From: Serripes groenlandicus
Taxonomy: Eukaryota; Mollusca; Bivalvia; Cardiida; Cardiidae
Assembly (NCBI GenBank): GCA_031761405.1
Contig: JASEVX010000011.1
Location: forward strand, 34,617,324 to 34,681,323
Length of the DNA stretch: 64,000 nt
Direction of reading: 5' to 3'
The notes under the pieces are model-generated. The model had not been told where the DNA came from. It saw only the letters and a list, made by a program, of their open reading frames with translations, and did not search any database. The stretch's first letter is position 1. Every line of letters begins with the position of its first letter. The translations under genes and the position numbers were made by a program. Below, one piece after another: positions 10,641 to 21,453 of this stretch.

Positions 10641-10844
10641 TCCTTAAAAAGGGTTCCTCCTTGCATGTATATGTAAGGTTGGTTTTGCACTTGAATTATC
10701 CGGACCGAATTTGGTTCAGATCTTTTTACCCATTGTCAAAGAGTTGATGCAGTCTTTTGTGCGCAAGGATGCTACAGACCAATAGCATCCATTTGAGAAA
10801 ACTTCAAAGTATTATATCCCAGGTACTTACTGGCCAAATATAAT

Positions 10845-11215
10845 CACTTTGGACCTCCTGTTTATTCAGAAGAAGTTGTTTAAAGGTTTTCGTATATTTG
10901 ACCCTTGCGACTTTGAAAGTAGGTCAAGGTTATTTATTGGAGGAAACTATATAGCATTTTATGCCAGGTATCTAATAGCAAAATATCATCACTCTGTGCC
11001 TCCTGTTATTCAGAAGAAGTTATTTAAAGGTTTTCATATATTTGACCCTTGTGACCTTGAAAGTAGGTCAAGGTTATTTATTGGAGGAAACTATATAGCA
11101 TTTCAAGCCAGGTATCTACTAGCAAAATATCATCACTCTGGGCCTCCTGTTATTCAGAAGAAGTTTTTTCAAAGGTTTTCATATAGTTGACCCTTGTCAT
11201 TTGAGGAAACTGTAT
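10845..11215. repeat. ~146-bp tandem repeat, about 2.6 copies
   Basis: Each unit carries GGACCTCCTG, CAGAAGAAGTT, TTTGACCCTTG and GGTCAAGGTTATTTATTGG. It also occurs in unit 2 at 25,595-25,885. The ORF across it merely follows the repeat. Confidence 0.75.
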
Positions 11216-11476
11216 AGCACTCTATCCCAGTTACCCCCAGGCCGAATATCATGACCATAGGACCTCCAGTTCTTAAGAAGAGGTCATTCAAAGAAAAAAG
11301 TTGACGAATGGACGGACGATAGATGACAGACAACACACCATAACATAAGCTAATAACTGAACAATCGAGGATTTTTTTTAAAAAAATCCCACAATGCATG
11401 CAATTCTGTATCAAAAATATATGGCCTCTATCTCAGATGTTATGCCGAAACACAGGCAAGAAAAGAAATATTTGGG

Positions 11477-11665
11477 TAAACCCTTTCCCACATACAACGA
11501 ATCTGCAGCAGACGTCTTTTATGATATCTAGACAATTAAAAAACCTCTATAAATAAAAGCACGATCATTTAAAAGATTTGAAAACGTTGTGGAAAATAGT
11601 GAAATTGCAGCAATGTTTTTCAAAAGTCGTCTGCTTTAGATGCGTCTGCTAGTGGGAAATGGTTG
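11477..11665. mobile_element. Degenerate TTAA-family MITE
   Basis: Starts TAAACCCTTTCCCACATAC and ends GTGGGAAATGGTTGA. It contains CTGCAGCAGACG and its partner AAAGTCGTCTGCTTTAG. The unit 2 copy lies at about 26,070-26,255. Confidence 0.65.
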
Positions 11666-11829
11666 ACCAATATGACACTTTTGAAAATATTTGAGGAGAA
11701 ACTGCAACAAGAACTGTCGGAGGACAGCACGCTAGACTTTTTTGAGTTTGTCAATAAAACAAAACTTGTTAGGGTAGTACAGAAAACATTACCGAGTACT
11801 TTATCATATTATTTATAAGCAGAGTACTT

Positions 11830-12470
11830 TTTACGTCGCAAAAAGGGTTACAAGAACCTTTACTGAATTATGCACCCTTGGCTGTTGGTGGAGGTGATGA
11901 TTGTTAAAAAAGAAATGTAAGTGTTTAAGCTATATCTCTAATTGTTTTGAAATAATTTGATGAATAACTTAACCAAAATTTTAGATTAAAAAAGGGCCAT
12001 AATCTTTAAAATAAACTTAACAGAGTTATGTACTCTTGTCTGTTAATGGAGGTAATGATGGTAAATAAGTATTGTTAGCGTATAAGCTATATCTCGAATG
12101 GTTTTGAAAAGAACTGGGGTGGTACGAAAAACTTAACCAAAACTCTTAAGTCGAAAAAGGGCCATAAATCTTACTAAAACATGGACAAAGTTATCTCCTC
12201 TTGTCTGTTGGTGAAGAAAATGATGGTAAAAAAGTGTTGTAAGTTTCAAAGCAATATCTGTTTATGGTTTTGACAAAAAAGTGAATTGGTACAAAAAACT
12301 TAACCAAAATTCTAAGTAAAAAAAGGGCCATAAATCTTACAAAAGCATTGACAGAGTTATGTACTCTTGTCTGTTGATGGAGGTAATGATGATGAATACG
12401 TGTTGTAAGTTTCAAAGCAATATCTGAATGGTTTTGACAAAAAAGTGGTCAGAATGCGCAGATTGATCTT
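11830..12470. repeat. ~168-bp degenerate tandem repeat, about 4 copies
   Basis: Units contain AAAAAGGGCCATAA, CTCTTGTCTGTTG, GGTAATGATG, GTTTCAAAGCAATATCT and ACTTAACCAAAA. The unit 2 counterpart is 26,435-27,010. No coding signal. Confidence 0.7.
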
Positions 12471-13265
12471 GACCCATAATTCTCTATTGTTAGTTCCAAT
12501 AAAATTAGAAGAAAAAACCCCAATAACACAAATTGTTAAACAAATAAAAAATCTTGTTTGGTTTGTGCAATTGAAAATAATTCTTATTATTAACAAAAAT
12601 AGTACCTATTTACCCTTTCGCTGCCAAAGGCAATTAAAGGCTTTTGCAAATAATGCAGATTCAGGGGAGACAGCTCATAACTAGTTGTCTCTCCTGACAT
12701 CTGCATTGTTTGCCACTTAGACATTCAATTGTACTACAATTCCTGTTGGACGAAAAATGGAGTGGTCCAATTTTCAAAATGAAAGAGTCGACCATGTGAA
12801 ATTCGGCAGTTAAATAGTTAAATAAGTTAAGGGGGCTTACAAAGGTTGCCGTATTGACCTCCGTACCTATACACTTCCGCAACATATAATATATGGAAAA
12901 AGGTATTATGAATGAATCAGTTTTGTAGGTCAAGGGTCAATGCGCAACTTTAATATCAAAGTGCATGGAGTAGGGCTTGTTTTGACTCTGTGGGCTAACA
13001 ATCGGAAATCACTCTAAATGACAATATAATTTATGTTTATAATTGATAACGTTGTGGCAGAAGAACAAATTGCTCACTCTGAACAAGCTCTTCTTTTGCC
13101 ATACTGTTTTTAAAAGACGTATTAACGTTGGAAAGGGTTAAACAATCGCCCGATCGATGTAAAAATGTCTATTCGAACATCAGTGGAGAGACAACTAGGA
13201 AACAAAGTATGCGTGTACAGTGTTATTACATTAACTCACTGTGTCTGTGTTTAGCGACGTCTTTA
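12471..13265. other. Non-coding end of unit 1 with two hairpins
   Basis: Nearly identical to 27,010-27,860. An inverted repeat at 12,645-12,715 pairs CAAATAATGCAGAT with ATCTGCATTGTTTG around GAGACA/TTGTCTC. A smaller hairpin lies at 13,048-13,110. No gene is seen. Confidence 0.6.
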
Positions 13266-13995
13266 CTGCTTTCAATTCCGTTCATTTACGATCGGTATCT
13301 GATGACGTTTTTAGTGATTTTATTTCCGTTCGTTAACTATTGGTATCTGATGACGGGTTCGGTGGTTTCATTTTCGTTCGTTTACTATCGGTATCTGATA
13401 ACGTTTAAAGTGATTTCATTTCCGTTCCTTTGCTATCGATATCTGATGACGGGTTTAGTGATTTCATTTCCGTTCGTTTACTATCGGTATCTGATGACGT
13501 TTTTACTGCTTTCATTTCCGTCCGTTTGCTATCGGTATCTGATGACGTTTTTAGTGATTTCATTTCCAATCGTTTACTATCGGTATCTAATTACGTTTTT
13601 AGTGATTTCATTTCCGTTCCTTTGATATCGGTATCTCATGACGGGTTTAGTAGTTTTATTTCCCGTTCCTTTGCTTTCGGTATCTGATGGTGGGTTTAGT
13701 GATTTAATTTCCGTTCATTTACTATCGGTATCGGACGGGTTAAGTACTTTCATTTGCCGTTTCTATTATATTGGTATCTGATGGTGGGTTTAGTGATTTT
13801 ATTTCCGGATCTTTGATATCGGTATCTGATGGTGGGCTTATACATAGTGATTTGATTTCCGTTCCTTTGATATCGGTATCTGGTGAAGGGTTTAGTGATT
13901 TGATTTCCGTGTCTTTTATATCGGTATCTGATGGTGGGTATAGTGGTTTTATTTCCGCTCCTTTGATATCGGTATCTGACAATCTGTTTAGTGAT
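13266..13995. repeat. 48-bp minisatellite array, unit 2
   Basis: About 15 copies of the 48-bp unit (TTTCCGTTCCTTTACTATCG, GTATCTGATGACG and so on). The part above 13,740 encodes the receptor C-tail on the minus strand; the rest is beyond its stop. Because 48 is a multiple of 3, both strands stay open over long runs. Confidence 0.9.
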
Positions 13996-15599
13996 TTCAT
14001 TCCTGTTCCTTTACACTCACGAGTTTGTGATATACTGTTACTGTTGCTGGGCCCTGCGAGCGTCCTGCGAGTACTAGAGTTTGATAGTCCAGATGTTAAC
14101 TGGAATTTGTACCCTCCCTTTGAGATCACGGATTTGAATGTCCTCTTTAACTGGAGTCGGAATCGCTTGTTAACTAGCGTGTAAATGTAGAAATTCAGAT
14201 GGAATGTCAACACAAGAAGTAACTCATAAATTGCATGTGCAGCTCTGTTTCGTTTAAGATCAACCAAAGTAGAATCATTCAAATGTCCAACGATGGTTAA
14301 ATAGAGTAAAAACAATCCGTATGGGATTTCGGGTATGAGGAATACAATAACAATGGCAATGACAATTTTAGAAATTCTGCGATTATCCTCTTCCCTTGCT
14401 TCGCTGCCAGCGAACGAGTTTCTGTTGAGTTTGATGACAAAGAGTCCTGTTGTTACGGATAAGATGATGCAGGGTATTAAATGACGAAGAAGCAGCGTAA
14501 TCCACAAATGCGCCGCTGCTCCGTCGTTGAGCACCCATGAACAAAACCCATCGACAGTTTTTTCATCGATCAGGTGATATAGATGGAGGACTGGCGCTGC
14601 AAACGAAATAACAGCACATATTGTGATGGTGTTTTTAGATGTGAACCACATTTGTGTCTTAAATGGATACGCTACAGAAATATAGCGCTGTACTCCCAGA
14701 AATACTGTCAGCCAAATTGAAATGGTGTGGAACATTTTCGACAAGAAAAACTTTGATATCATGAAAGCTTCACAAAGTGGTTTAGAAAGTACGTAAGCAT
14801 CAAATTTCTCCCCCTCGCTATTATTAAAGTCTGTGGTATTTAGGTACATGTACTCATAATTGTCATACATGTAGCTATATTCATACGTTGTATTCCCGAA
14901 ATCTTCAAGGTTTTCGTCTGCCGATTGCAGATTATTATACACCATAATGTACGTTGGCAAGGTAACCAGTCCGGTCATCGAATCTGATATTGCTATGGCC
15001 ACAAGGATCAAATTGGTAACGCTGCGCATTCTTTTCTGAAGCAGAACCCAAATCACGATGAGATTAACCAAAACGGTAACAATAACAAGGATTTCCCAAA
15101 TGTAGAGATAGATTGGTCGTTCAAATCCAAACGCCTGATAGATAAATTCAGTATGAACGTAATCATAGTCGGTATCATAGTCCATAGGCAGTGTATTATT
15201 GGTGTCGTAAACGTAATGATAGTCAGAGTATGCTGTTTCGTTACCATAGTAGATGGCATCTTTGGTATCGTTAACTGAATGATGGTCGTAGACATATGTT
15301 GTAACGTTACCATAGTAGATAGCACCTTTGGTATCGTTAACTGAATGATGGTCGTTGACATATGTTGTAACGTTACCATAGTAGATAGCATCTTTGGTAT
15401 CGTTAACTGAATGATGGTCGTATACATATGTTGTAACGTTACCATAGTAGTCCGAGGTGGTGGAATGTTTGGTATCGTTAACAGTGGACTGGTCGTATTC
15501 CTGGTCATATGCCATAGTGGTACTGTTCCATGTACCAGTAGTGATGTACAGTGATGTGTTGTGATCACCCCGTTCGAAATCATCATACACGGTTGACAT
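13740..15599 (-). CDS. Class A GPCR, copy B (complete, 619 aa)
   Basis: Intronless seven-transmembrane receptor at the plasma membrane, of FMRFamide/sex-peptide/myosuppressin receptor type. The extracellular N-terminus (1-160) has many N-glycosylation sites and three 22-residue repeats (YYGNVTTYVYDHHSVNDTK). TM1 is at about 163-187, TM2 194-221, TM3 272-302, TM4 324-344, TM5 363-388, TM6 409-435 and TM7 454-476. C276 and C353 probably form the TM3-ECL2 disulfide. The motifs are unusual: QRYI (304-307) for DRY, FLIPEIPYG in TM6, and NFYIY (469-473) for NPxxY. The tail (540-619) is five 16-residue repeats encoded by the 48-bp minisatellite; a slip in one unit creates the stop. The start is the first ATG and is conserved in copies A and C. 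The ligand is unknown. Confidence 0.9.
   Translation of the reverse strand: MSTVYDDFERGDHNTSLYITTGTWNSTTMAYDQEYDQSTVNDTKHSTTSDYYGNVTTYVYDHHSVNDTKDAIYYGNVTTYVNDHHSVNDTKGAIYYGNVTTYVYDHHSVNDTKDAIYYGNETAYSDYHYVYDTNNTLPMDYDTDYDYVHTEFIYQAFGFERPIYLYIWEILVIVTVLVNLIVIWVLLQKRMRSVTNLILVAIAISDSMTGLVTLPTYIMVYNNLQSADENLEDFGNTTYEYSYMYDNYEYMYLNTTDFNNSEGEKFDAYVLSKPLCEAFMISKFFLSKMFHTISIWLTVFLGVQRYISVAYPFKTQMWFTSKNTITICAVISFAAPVLHLYHLIDEKTVDGFCSWVLNDGAAAHLWITLLLRHLIPCIILSVTTGLFVIKLNRNSFAGSEAREEDNRRISKIVIAIVIVFLIPEIPYGLFLLYLTIVGHLNDSTLVDLKRNRAAHAIYELLLVLTFHLNFYIYTLVNKRFRLQLKRTFKSVISKGGYKFQLTSGLSNSSTRRTLAGPSNSNSISQTRECKGTGMKSLNRLSDTDIKGAEIKPLYPPSDTDIKDTEIKSLNPSPDTDIKGTEIKSLCISPPSDTDIKDPEIKSLNPPSDTNIIETANEST
15230..15475 (-). 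repeat. 66-bp coding repeat (GPCR N-terminus)
   Basis: Three to four direct repeats containing GTATCGTTAACTGAATGATG encode 22-residue units with the sequon NDT and NVT. The copy number differs between paralogues; copy C keeps only one. Confidence 0.8.
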
Positions 15600-15827
15600 C
15601 TTATTGCCTGTTGATTTGGTTTGTCTGCAATCTTTCTTTGACAGTAAGGTGTGTGTTGCTTATTATTATTTGGACATTTTTTATTTGAATTAGCCGGAAG
15701 ACTCAAAGAGAGGATCAAAGCTGAAAACCAATAAGTGTTCAAGTCTTCAATTATAACAGATCGTCAGTAGATACCTGTTGAGAGAAAACACCAAACATTA
15801 AAAATAATAGAAAGACACTAGTTATGT

Positions 15828-16420
15828 GAATCTTTTCCCGCATGCATCACACCTGCAACAGACGACTTTCAATACATCTATGCATTTGAATATGGTTAGT
15901 CTATGTATATATATAAAATAGAGTTGAAAATATCGTGACAAAAGAAGAAGATATGGCTCATAAGTTCTGCTTTTGTCACAATAATTTCAAAAGCCGTCTG
16001 CTTAAGAGGCGTCTTCTGTATTGGCAAAGGGTTTATATCGGGTAAATAATGTGGCCATAGCACATACGGCTTGTTTCCAGACATTCAAATAATGTTATTT
16101 TCCTCAATATGTTGGAACTTCGTCATTAGGCTACCATTAGTTTTGATAAATATCTTAAATTGTACAACAAACGTCCAGAACATATACATATACTAGCTTT
16201 TTCCTTCAACCATGCCCACATACATGCACAACAAATCTGCAGCAGACGACTTTTTACAATATCTAGGAATAAATATGGAAAATCTCAATATAAATGAAAG
16301 TAAAATTATTGAATAATTTTATAAAATTGTGACAAAATGGCCAATGCTTACTTTTTCCACAATGTTTTCAAAAGTCGTCTGCTGCAATAAAAAATAAGTC
16401 TGCATGTGGGAAAGGGTAAA
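15828..16420. mobile_element. Two decayed TTAA-family MITEs
   Basis: 15,828-16,045 and 16,207-16,420 match unit 1 at 1,893-2,106 and 2,276-2,400. The second is more complete here, ending TGCATGTGGGAAAGGG. Confidence 0.55.
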
Positions 16421-16562
16421 CTTTACACCAAAGCTACATTCCGTATCCGTTTTCGTGTAAATATAAGAAGGAAGAAAATAACCCGACTAAAATGAATCTT
16501 CATTTTGTTTCTCTAAATTAATCCATTGCTAAAAGACAGAAAATGTACGAATTGATTACTAG

Positions 16563-16794
16563 TTATCCCTTTCCCTCATACGACAATTCTGCAGCAGACG
16601 ACTTTGAACATATTCTGTAAAAAAAAATGGAAAATCTCTATAGTTGAATGGATAACCTATGACTAAAAGTGGAAAACATTATGGCAAAAGGAGAAATCGC
16701 TCGTTTTGAGCAATTTCTTCTTTTGCCACTATGTTTTCAAAAAGCCGTCTGCTTCATAGGCGTCAGAAAGCGTATATGTGAGGGAAAGGGTTAA
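16563..16794. mobile_element. Palindromic MITE, TTAA-flanked
   Basis: Unit 2 counterpart of 2,406-2,634. The left end is mutated (TTATCCCTTTCCC) and the right end GGGAAAGGGTTAA is intact. Confidence 0.8.
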
Positions 16795-17934
16795 CTGGTA
16801 AAGATAAACCTCTAGAAAAGGCAAATTGCGATCGATAGACAAATGTATGTTACACAATATTGTCCTATTCAATTTACTTTGTTTCCGCTTCATTCGCATG
16901 TTTGTCGTACATGCAGTGTTTTACGATATTTTGTTGCATATCGAAATAACATGAAATCTTGTTTAAGTAATGAAACTTTTCATCATAATGTACATCCATG
17001 ACTCTTCCAAAGGAATGAATAAATGCATGGTGTTTTAAGGCCCGTCGACAACTAAGGTCATTTTGGGCGCTTAATAATTTACTTACTGTAAATGACGAAA
17101 TAATTAAAATTGATCTTCCAAAGGAAGGTGGACAGTTAAGACTCTGGTGAGACTGTATGCATACACAGACTCGCGTGAGTCTTCACTGCTCACATATGTG
17201 ACAACGCCCCAAACCACTTATCGTGGCTCAATTAATCAACAAATGAGCCGTCCTGCGAGAAAACCAACATAAGATTGTTGACAGATGAGCTTGTCCCGCA
17301 CATGTGACATAAATGTGGTAAATGGTTATACTCAATTCAAACTAGTGACTACTCTGTTTAGAATACAAGGTATTAGGTTGAAATTCGAATCTGAACTTGT
17401 CTCAAAACTTCGATCAGCGATAGTGTCTATACTTGTCACAAATAGTCAATACTATTGTCTAAGTACAATATGTCTCGCACCTTTAACCAGTGCTCTAGAT
17501 GAGGAGAATGTCTCCTGTTCTTAAATCATTATTACTCAACCAAACCCTATGTTGTGGGTATTCAACAGAATCGTCTCAGGGATACGATTATTTTGAGAAC
17601 CCACAACATAGGATTTAGTTGATTTATAAAATGGATATTGCGGGGAAAGATAAGCTTTCTCCCCCTAGTGCTTTGTTTTACCCGATAGTGAAATAACCTA
17701 CCCTTTAATTCTGAAATTCCAAAAAGTGATTGTTGATTTAATCAAAATTACAATATCCTTTAAAACGTCAAATATCGGCCACCAATTAGGTTAATCTTAT
17801 AACGGACCGAAATTAGACACTTGTATGACAACAATTACAGGAAGCCGCCTCCTGGCGGCTTCCAAGAATCTTAAGATACTAAACAAACAATGCATCATGG
17901 GTAATTTCACTCATGACCTCATACATTGTATTAA

Positions 17935-18226
17935 ATTGATTGATTGATTGGGGTTTAACGCCGTTTTTAACAATTTCTCAGTTATATCACGGCGGCCAGT
18001 TCACCTACTCATGCATTTCCTGGTTTTCTCACCCCAGTACTCCACACAACAATCTTCCCAAGCAACTGCCTGTTTTTCCACATAGACTTAGCCCATTGGT
18101 GGAAAACGAATGACGCATGTCGCATTGACTTTTGTCAATCGTCGGAAAGAAAGTTGGCCGAGTAGGGGATTCGAACTCACAACCCCTGGATTAACAGCCC
18201 GCGTCGCTACCGACTGAGCTACCGGG
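17935..18226 (-). mobile_element. tRNA-derived SINE, recent insertion
   Basis: A 292-bp SINE on the minus strand. The head TCCCGGTAGCTCAGTCGGTA (box A) and GAGTTCGAATCCCC (box B) resembles tRNA-Asn (GTT in the anticodon place). The body has CCACCAATGGGCTAAG, and the tail is a run of ATCA/ATTG repeats. A 10-bp target duplication, ATTGTATTAA, flanks it (17,925-17,934 and 18,227-18,236). Unit 1 carries the empty site with one ATTGTATTAA at about 4,474-4,483. Confidence 0.9.
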
Positions 18227-18236
18227 ATTGTATTAA

Positions 18237-18600
18237 GATTCTTCTCAAATGCTCATGTTCCGCCAACTGTTTTGCTAATGAAGGCAATGTCCTTCTCAAA
18301 TGCTCATGTTCCGCCAACTGTTTTGCTAATGAAGGTCATGTCCTTCTCAAATGCTCATGTTCCGCCAACTGCTTTGCTAATGAAGGTCATGTCCTTCTCA
18401 AATGCTCATGTTCCGCCAACTGTTTTGCTAATGAAGGTCATGTCCTTCTCAAATGCTCATGTTCCGCCAACTGTTTTGCTAATGAAGGTCATGTCCTTCT
18501 CAAATGCTCATGTTCCGCCAACTGTTTTGCTAATGAAGGTCATGTCCTTCTCAAATGCTCATGTTCCGCCAACTGTTTTGCTAATGAAGGTCATGTCCTT
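18237..18600. repeat. 51-bp tandem repeat, about 7 copies
   Basis: The unit contains TTCTCAAATGCTCATGTTCC and TTTTGCTAATGAAGGTCATG. Units 1 and 3 have a single copy at this place, so the array grew in unit 2 only. 51 is a multiple of 3, which explains the spurious repetitive ORF. Confidence 0.9.
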
Positions 18601-19860
18601 GGTTCGCTCCCCGATCACGGCGGACATATTGGAGAACCTTTCCATCAACATATAACTATCACGTTGGTGAACCATTTGGCAACACAATCTTTCTAGCAAA
18701 GTACGGGTTTTTCACCCAGAGATCACGAATGAGTGATCTGTGAATTTTCGCCTCCTGTGGATTTTCCGTTTCAGGAATCATAAATCTATAGCTCTATCCC
18801 CCTGAGACGGAATGTGTCGACCGAATCAGTCTGCACGGACTGCGCTGGCTGATCTGGGTCGATACATTACGCAGAGGCCATAATGTTGGTTTGTTCACGG
18901 GACGGCTCATTTTGTGTTATCTCAAATATATATTGAATAGGTTCGAATACATTGCCGAAAAGAAGAAATCACTCAGCATTAGAACCTTTCCATCAACATA
19001 TAACTAAACGACTATCCACTAATTATTCCCATTTCCATGATGTTTTCAATATACTTACATGACTATAAAATATATATAACTTTATTTCCTCCAATATATG
19101 AAGACCATAAAAATATTAACAATATGATAAACCAACAAAAAGGAACAAAAAGGAAAGGTTATACACAAAAATAAAATAAAATGCTCGTGTTCCGCCAACT
19201 GTTTGGCTAGTGAAGATCATGGCCCGGGTTCGATCCCCGATCACGTTGGAGAACCATTTGGCGACACAATCTTTCTAGCAGAAGTACGGGTTTTTCACCC
19301 AGGGATCACGAATGATTGATCTGTAACCGTGATATGAATTCTTTGAAAACAGCGAAACCCTCTATAGAACAATACAGACTGATCCGGGCCGACACATTCC
19401 GTCTCAGGGTGATAGATGTATAGAGTAATGCTTCCTGAAACAGAAAAACCACAGGAGGAGAAAAATGTCTGTCCGAGTTAGTCTGCACGGCATGCATAGG
19501 CTGATCCGGGTCGATACTTCACGCAGAGTCCACAATGTTGGTTTTCTCGCGGGGCGGCTCTGTTTTTGTTATCTTTTGAAGTAACAGTACAGACATGTAC
19601 AAATGTATATTGAATAGAGTCGAAAACATTGTCGAAAAGTAGAAATTGCTCCGTTTTAGTAATTTCTCCTTTTGTCAGTCTGCAAGCGGGGAACGGTAAC
19701 GATATAACCACTAGACATTGGTGACGTTGTTGAGTTGTTTTCTGTGTGAACATCGGAAGAAAATATTGATACAAAATTGTAAACAATTTAGAAAACGAAT
19801 ATTCCAACTGACTTCTGCGTCATATATGTCGTGTTATTGCTCTGAAATTTCTTCTTTTGC
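18601..19860. other. Mosaic of repeat fragments
   Basis: Holds a box B repeat body (18,601-18,740), part of a GAGCCGTC MITE (18,735-18,908), a second box B repeat with GGTTCGATCCCC (19,180-19,330) and another MITE fragment (19,376-19,560). The partial doubling relative to unit 1 suggests a local duplication. No gene. Confidence 0.55.
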
Positions 19861-19861
19861 C

Positions 19862-20130
19862 ACATGGTTGGTAGGTAAGACGTTGTGTAAATACCTTAAA
19901 CTAGGTTGAATTACGTTGAACTACGGCAGAATGTGGGTGATGAGCCACAGCAGGGTACGGATAAGTACGTTAGAGTAAGATACACTACGCTAGACTATGC
20001 TAATTCGAATGCGGCTCGCCCACCGACAGGTACTGAATGGTACGTCTGACTACGCTCGAGTACGGTAAACTACGGTAGCCTCTATGCTAGACTACACTAG
20101 ACTACGCTAGAGAACGTCGAACTACTGTAT
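19862..20130. repeat. TACG-word island, unit 2
   Basis: Counterpart of 5,098-5,400: irregularly spaced ACTACG, TACGTTA and ACGCTAGA words immediately upstream of a TATA box. Confidence 0.5.
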
Positions 20131-20151
20131 ATTTAGCAACTTCCCAGGGAG

Positions 20152-20159
20152 TATAAAAG
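20152..20159 (+). promoter_or_regulatory. TATA box, unit 2
   Basis: TATAAAAG in GGGAGTATAAAAGC, conserved with 5,415. The following 100 bp (GCCCGCGGCGTGGTACGGCC) are also conserved. Confidence 0.5.
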
Positions 20160-20259
20160 CTAGCCCGCGGCGTGGTACGGCCATTGTGCACTAGTTTTTC
20201 GAACAAATAAGGGTAGCTTACATTTTCCTGTGAAATTTGTCTACATTTGTGGCTGGATC

Positions 20260-20343
20260 ATGTCTGCACCAAGAAAGTCTAAGAAGTCCAAGAAGAGTGA
20301 TGCTGCTGGTGCTCAACGTGAAGAAGCTACGCCTCACTGCTGA
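20260..20343 (+). CDS. 27-codon lysine-rich ORF, unit 2 copy
   Basis: Same ORF as at 5,523-5,606, with start, length and stop kept and one visible amino-acid change near the C-terminus (EEATPHC instead of EEAKPHC). Conservation between duplicates may only reflect their youth. The function is unknown. Confidence 0.35.
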   Translation: MSAPRKSKKSKKSDAAGAQREEATPHC

Positions 20344-20394
20344 CTCAAAGTGAGGTGGTACTAGGAGCTTTGGAGGTACCACCACCCCTCCCGA

Positions 20395-20870
20395 TCAGGT
20401 GAAGAGGTCCGGGACACTGTTCACGACCAGGACCCTTTGCAGGAGAAACTGACCAAGGCCAAGACCCCCCGGCATGTTGGTCTGAAGCTGTCTGAAGCCA
20501 AGGAGGTGGCTGTCACCAACCCGTATCCACTGAAAATTGTAGTCCGCATCAACCAATGCCATCAACACAATGGAGTAGAACCCCTTGTAGTTGTGGTAGG
20601 TGGACCCCGATCTTGGGGGTTTATTGATAGCAATATGCTTGCCACCAAGAGCGCCCAAGGCGTTTGGGTGGGAATTGCCGTCTCTGTTGGAATCGGTCTG
20701 CAACCTGTCGCCACTCTTGGGATTATGTTCGTGTCTGAAAACCCTCAGCTTCCAAGACATCGAGAAGAGCCTGGCAAACAGAGGCGACAACCCCTGAGAT
20801 GGTGTTGCGTGCAACACGAAAACTGTACATAAGGGACCGGCAGCACTCTCCAGTTACCAGGAACCTCAAC
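20395..20870 (-). pseudogene. PIF/Harbinger transposase relic, unit 2
   Basis: Duplicate of the unit 1 relic. The catalytic segment reads [20 protein letters not shown], then [20 protein letters not shown]. The first catalytic Asp is again Gly. Upstream, a 4-base insertion relative to unit 1 shifts the frame near RQFP, so the helix-turn-helix part ([21 protein letters not shown]) is in another frame. It cannot make an active transposase. Confidence 0.85.
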
Positions 20871-21317
20871 GTCAATTAAACAGTTTTCCCGTTCGAAAAA
20901 GAAGAAACTCTGAGTCGGGTAGGAAAGCATTATAGGCTAAGATGAGAGCCTCAGATGCAAGGAGGAGGGCCTTATAGACTGAGAATGACAGCCGCATATA
21001 TTAATTAAGTGTAGGGTAGCAAAAAACATTATTTATAAAAAAATTAAAAATAGTATAACGATATAACACAATAGTCCCATCTCATGTGAGATAGTAAGCA
21101 GATACTTAACATCACTCTAGGCCATTTTTTATGGTATAATAGTCACTATTTTACCGACTTTCAAGTCGACGTCCAAAAATGCTTATTTTGGGCTGGTTCA
21201 TTTTCAATTTCTAGTTCGCTTTCAACCCATCGTTCGACCCGCTGCACCGGTCCTTCTGCTTCGTTCTGCAACAGTCCTCCCTCGCCTTCTTGTCTTATTG
21301 ATAGTGGTTGCGTTACC
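20871..21317. other. Non-coding segment of the duplicated unit
   Basis: Matches unit 1 at about 6,140-6,500. No gene or clear repeat is seen. Confidence 0.5.
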
Positions 21318-21453
21318 TCAGGAAGATTCGTTTTTCAGAATCTTATCAAACAGACACTTTCTCTTGTGAGTCGCGTATTTCCAGGCCTCATCACTATCAT
21401 AGTCATCGAGCAACTTCAGATCTCTAGTTGTGCTCTTGTACAGATCAGGATAT
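21318..21453 (-). other. Exon-like segment, unknown gene
   Basis: On the minus strand a plausible splice acceptor (TGCTACACTTTAG at 21,454-21,466) is followed by 44 open codons and a TGA. The peptide contains YPDLYKSTTRDLKLLDDYDS and EAWKYATHKRKCLFDKIL. Unit 1 has a truncated version with a premature TGA (6,505-6,585), and unit 3 keeps only the first codons (about 46,640-46,660). I do not recognise the protein. It may be a terminal exon of a duplicated gene or of a transposon. Confidence 0.3.

Noticed and set aside
10849..11190. 113-codon plus-strand ORF with IQKKLFKGF repeats
   Set aside because: Follows the 146-bp tandem repeat and has no recognisable fold or start context.
13128..14184. 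Plus-strand ORFs with ISVPLLSVSDDVFSDF repeats
   Set aside because: 48 bp is a multiple of three, so both strands stay open; the minus strand is the receptor frame.
18272..18655. ORF with 17-residue MSFSNAHVPPTVLLMKV repeats as a gene
   Set aside because: Product of the 51-bp tandem repeat, absent from the paralogous units.
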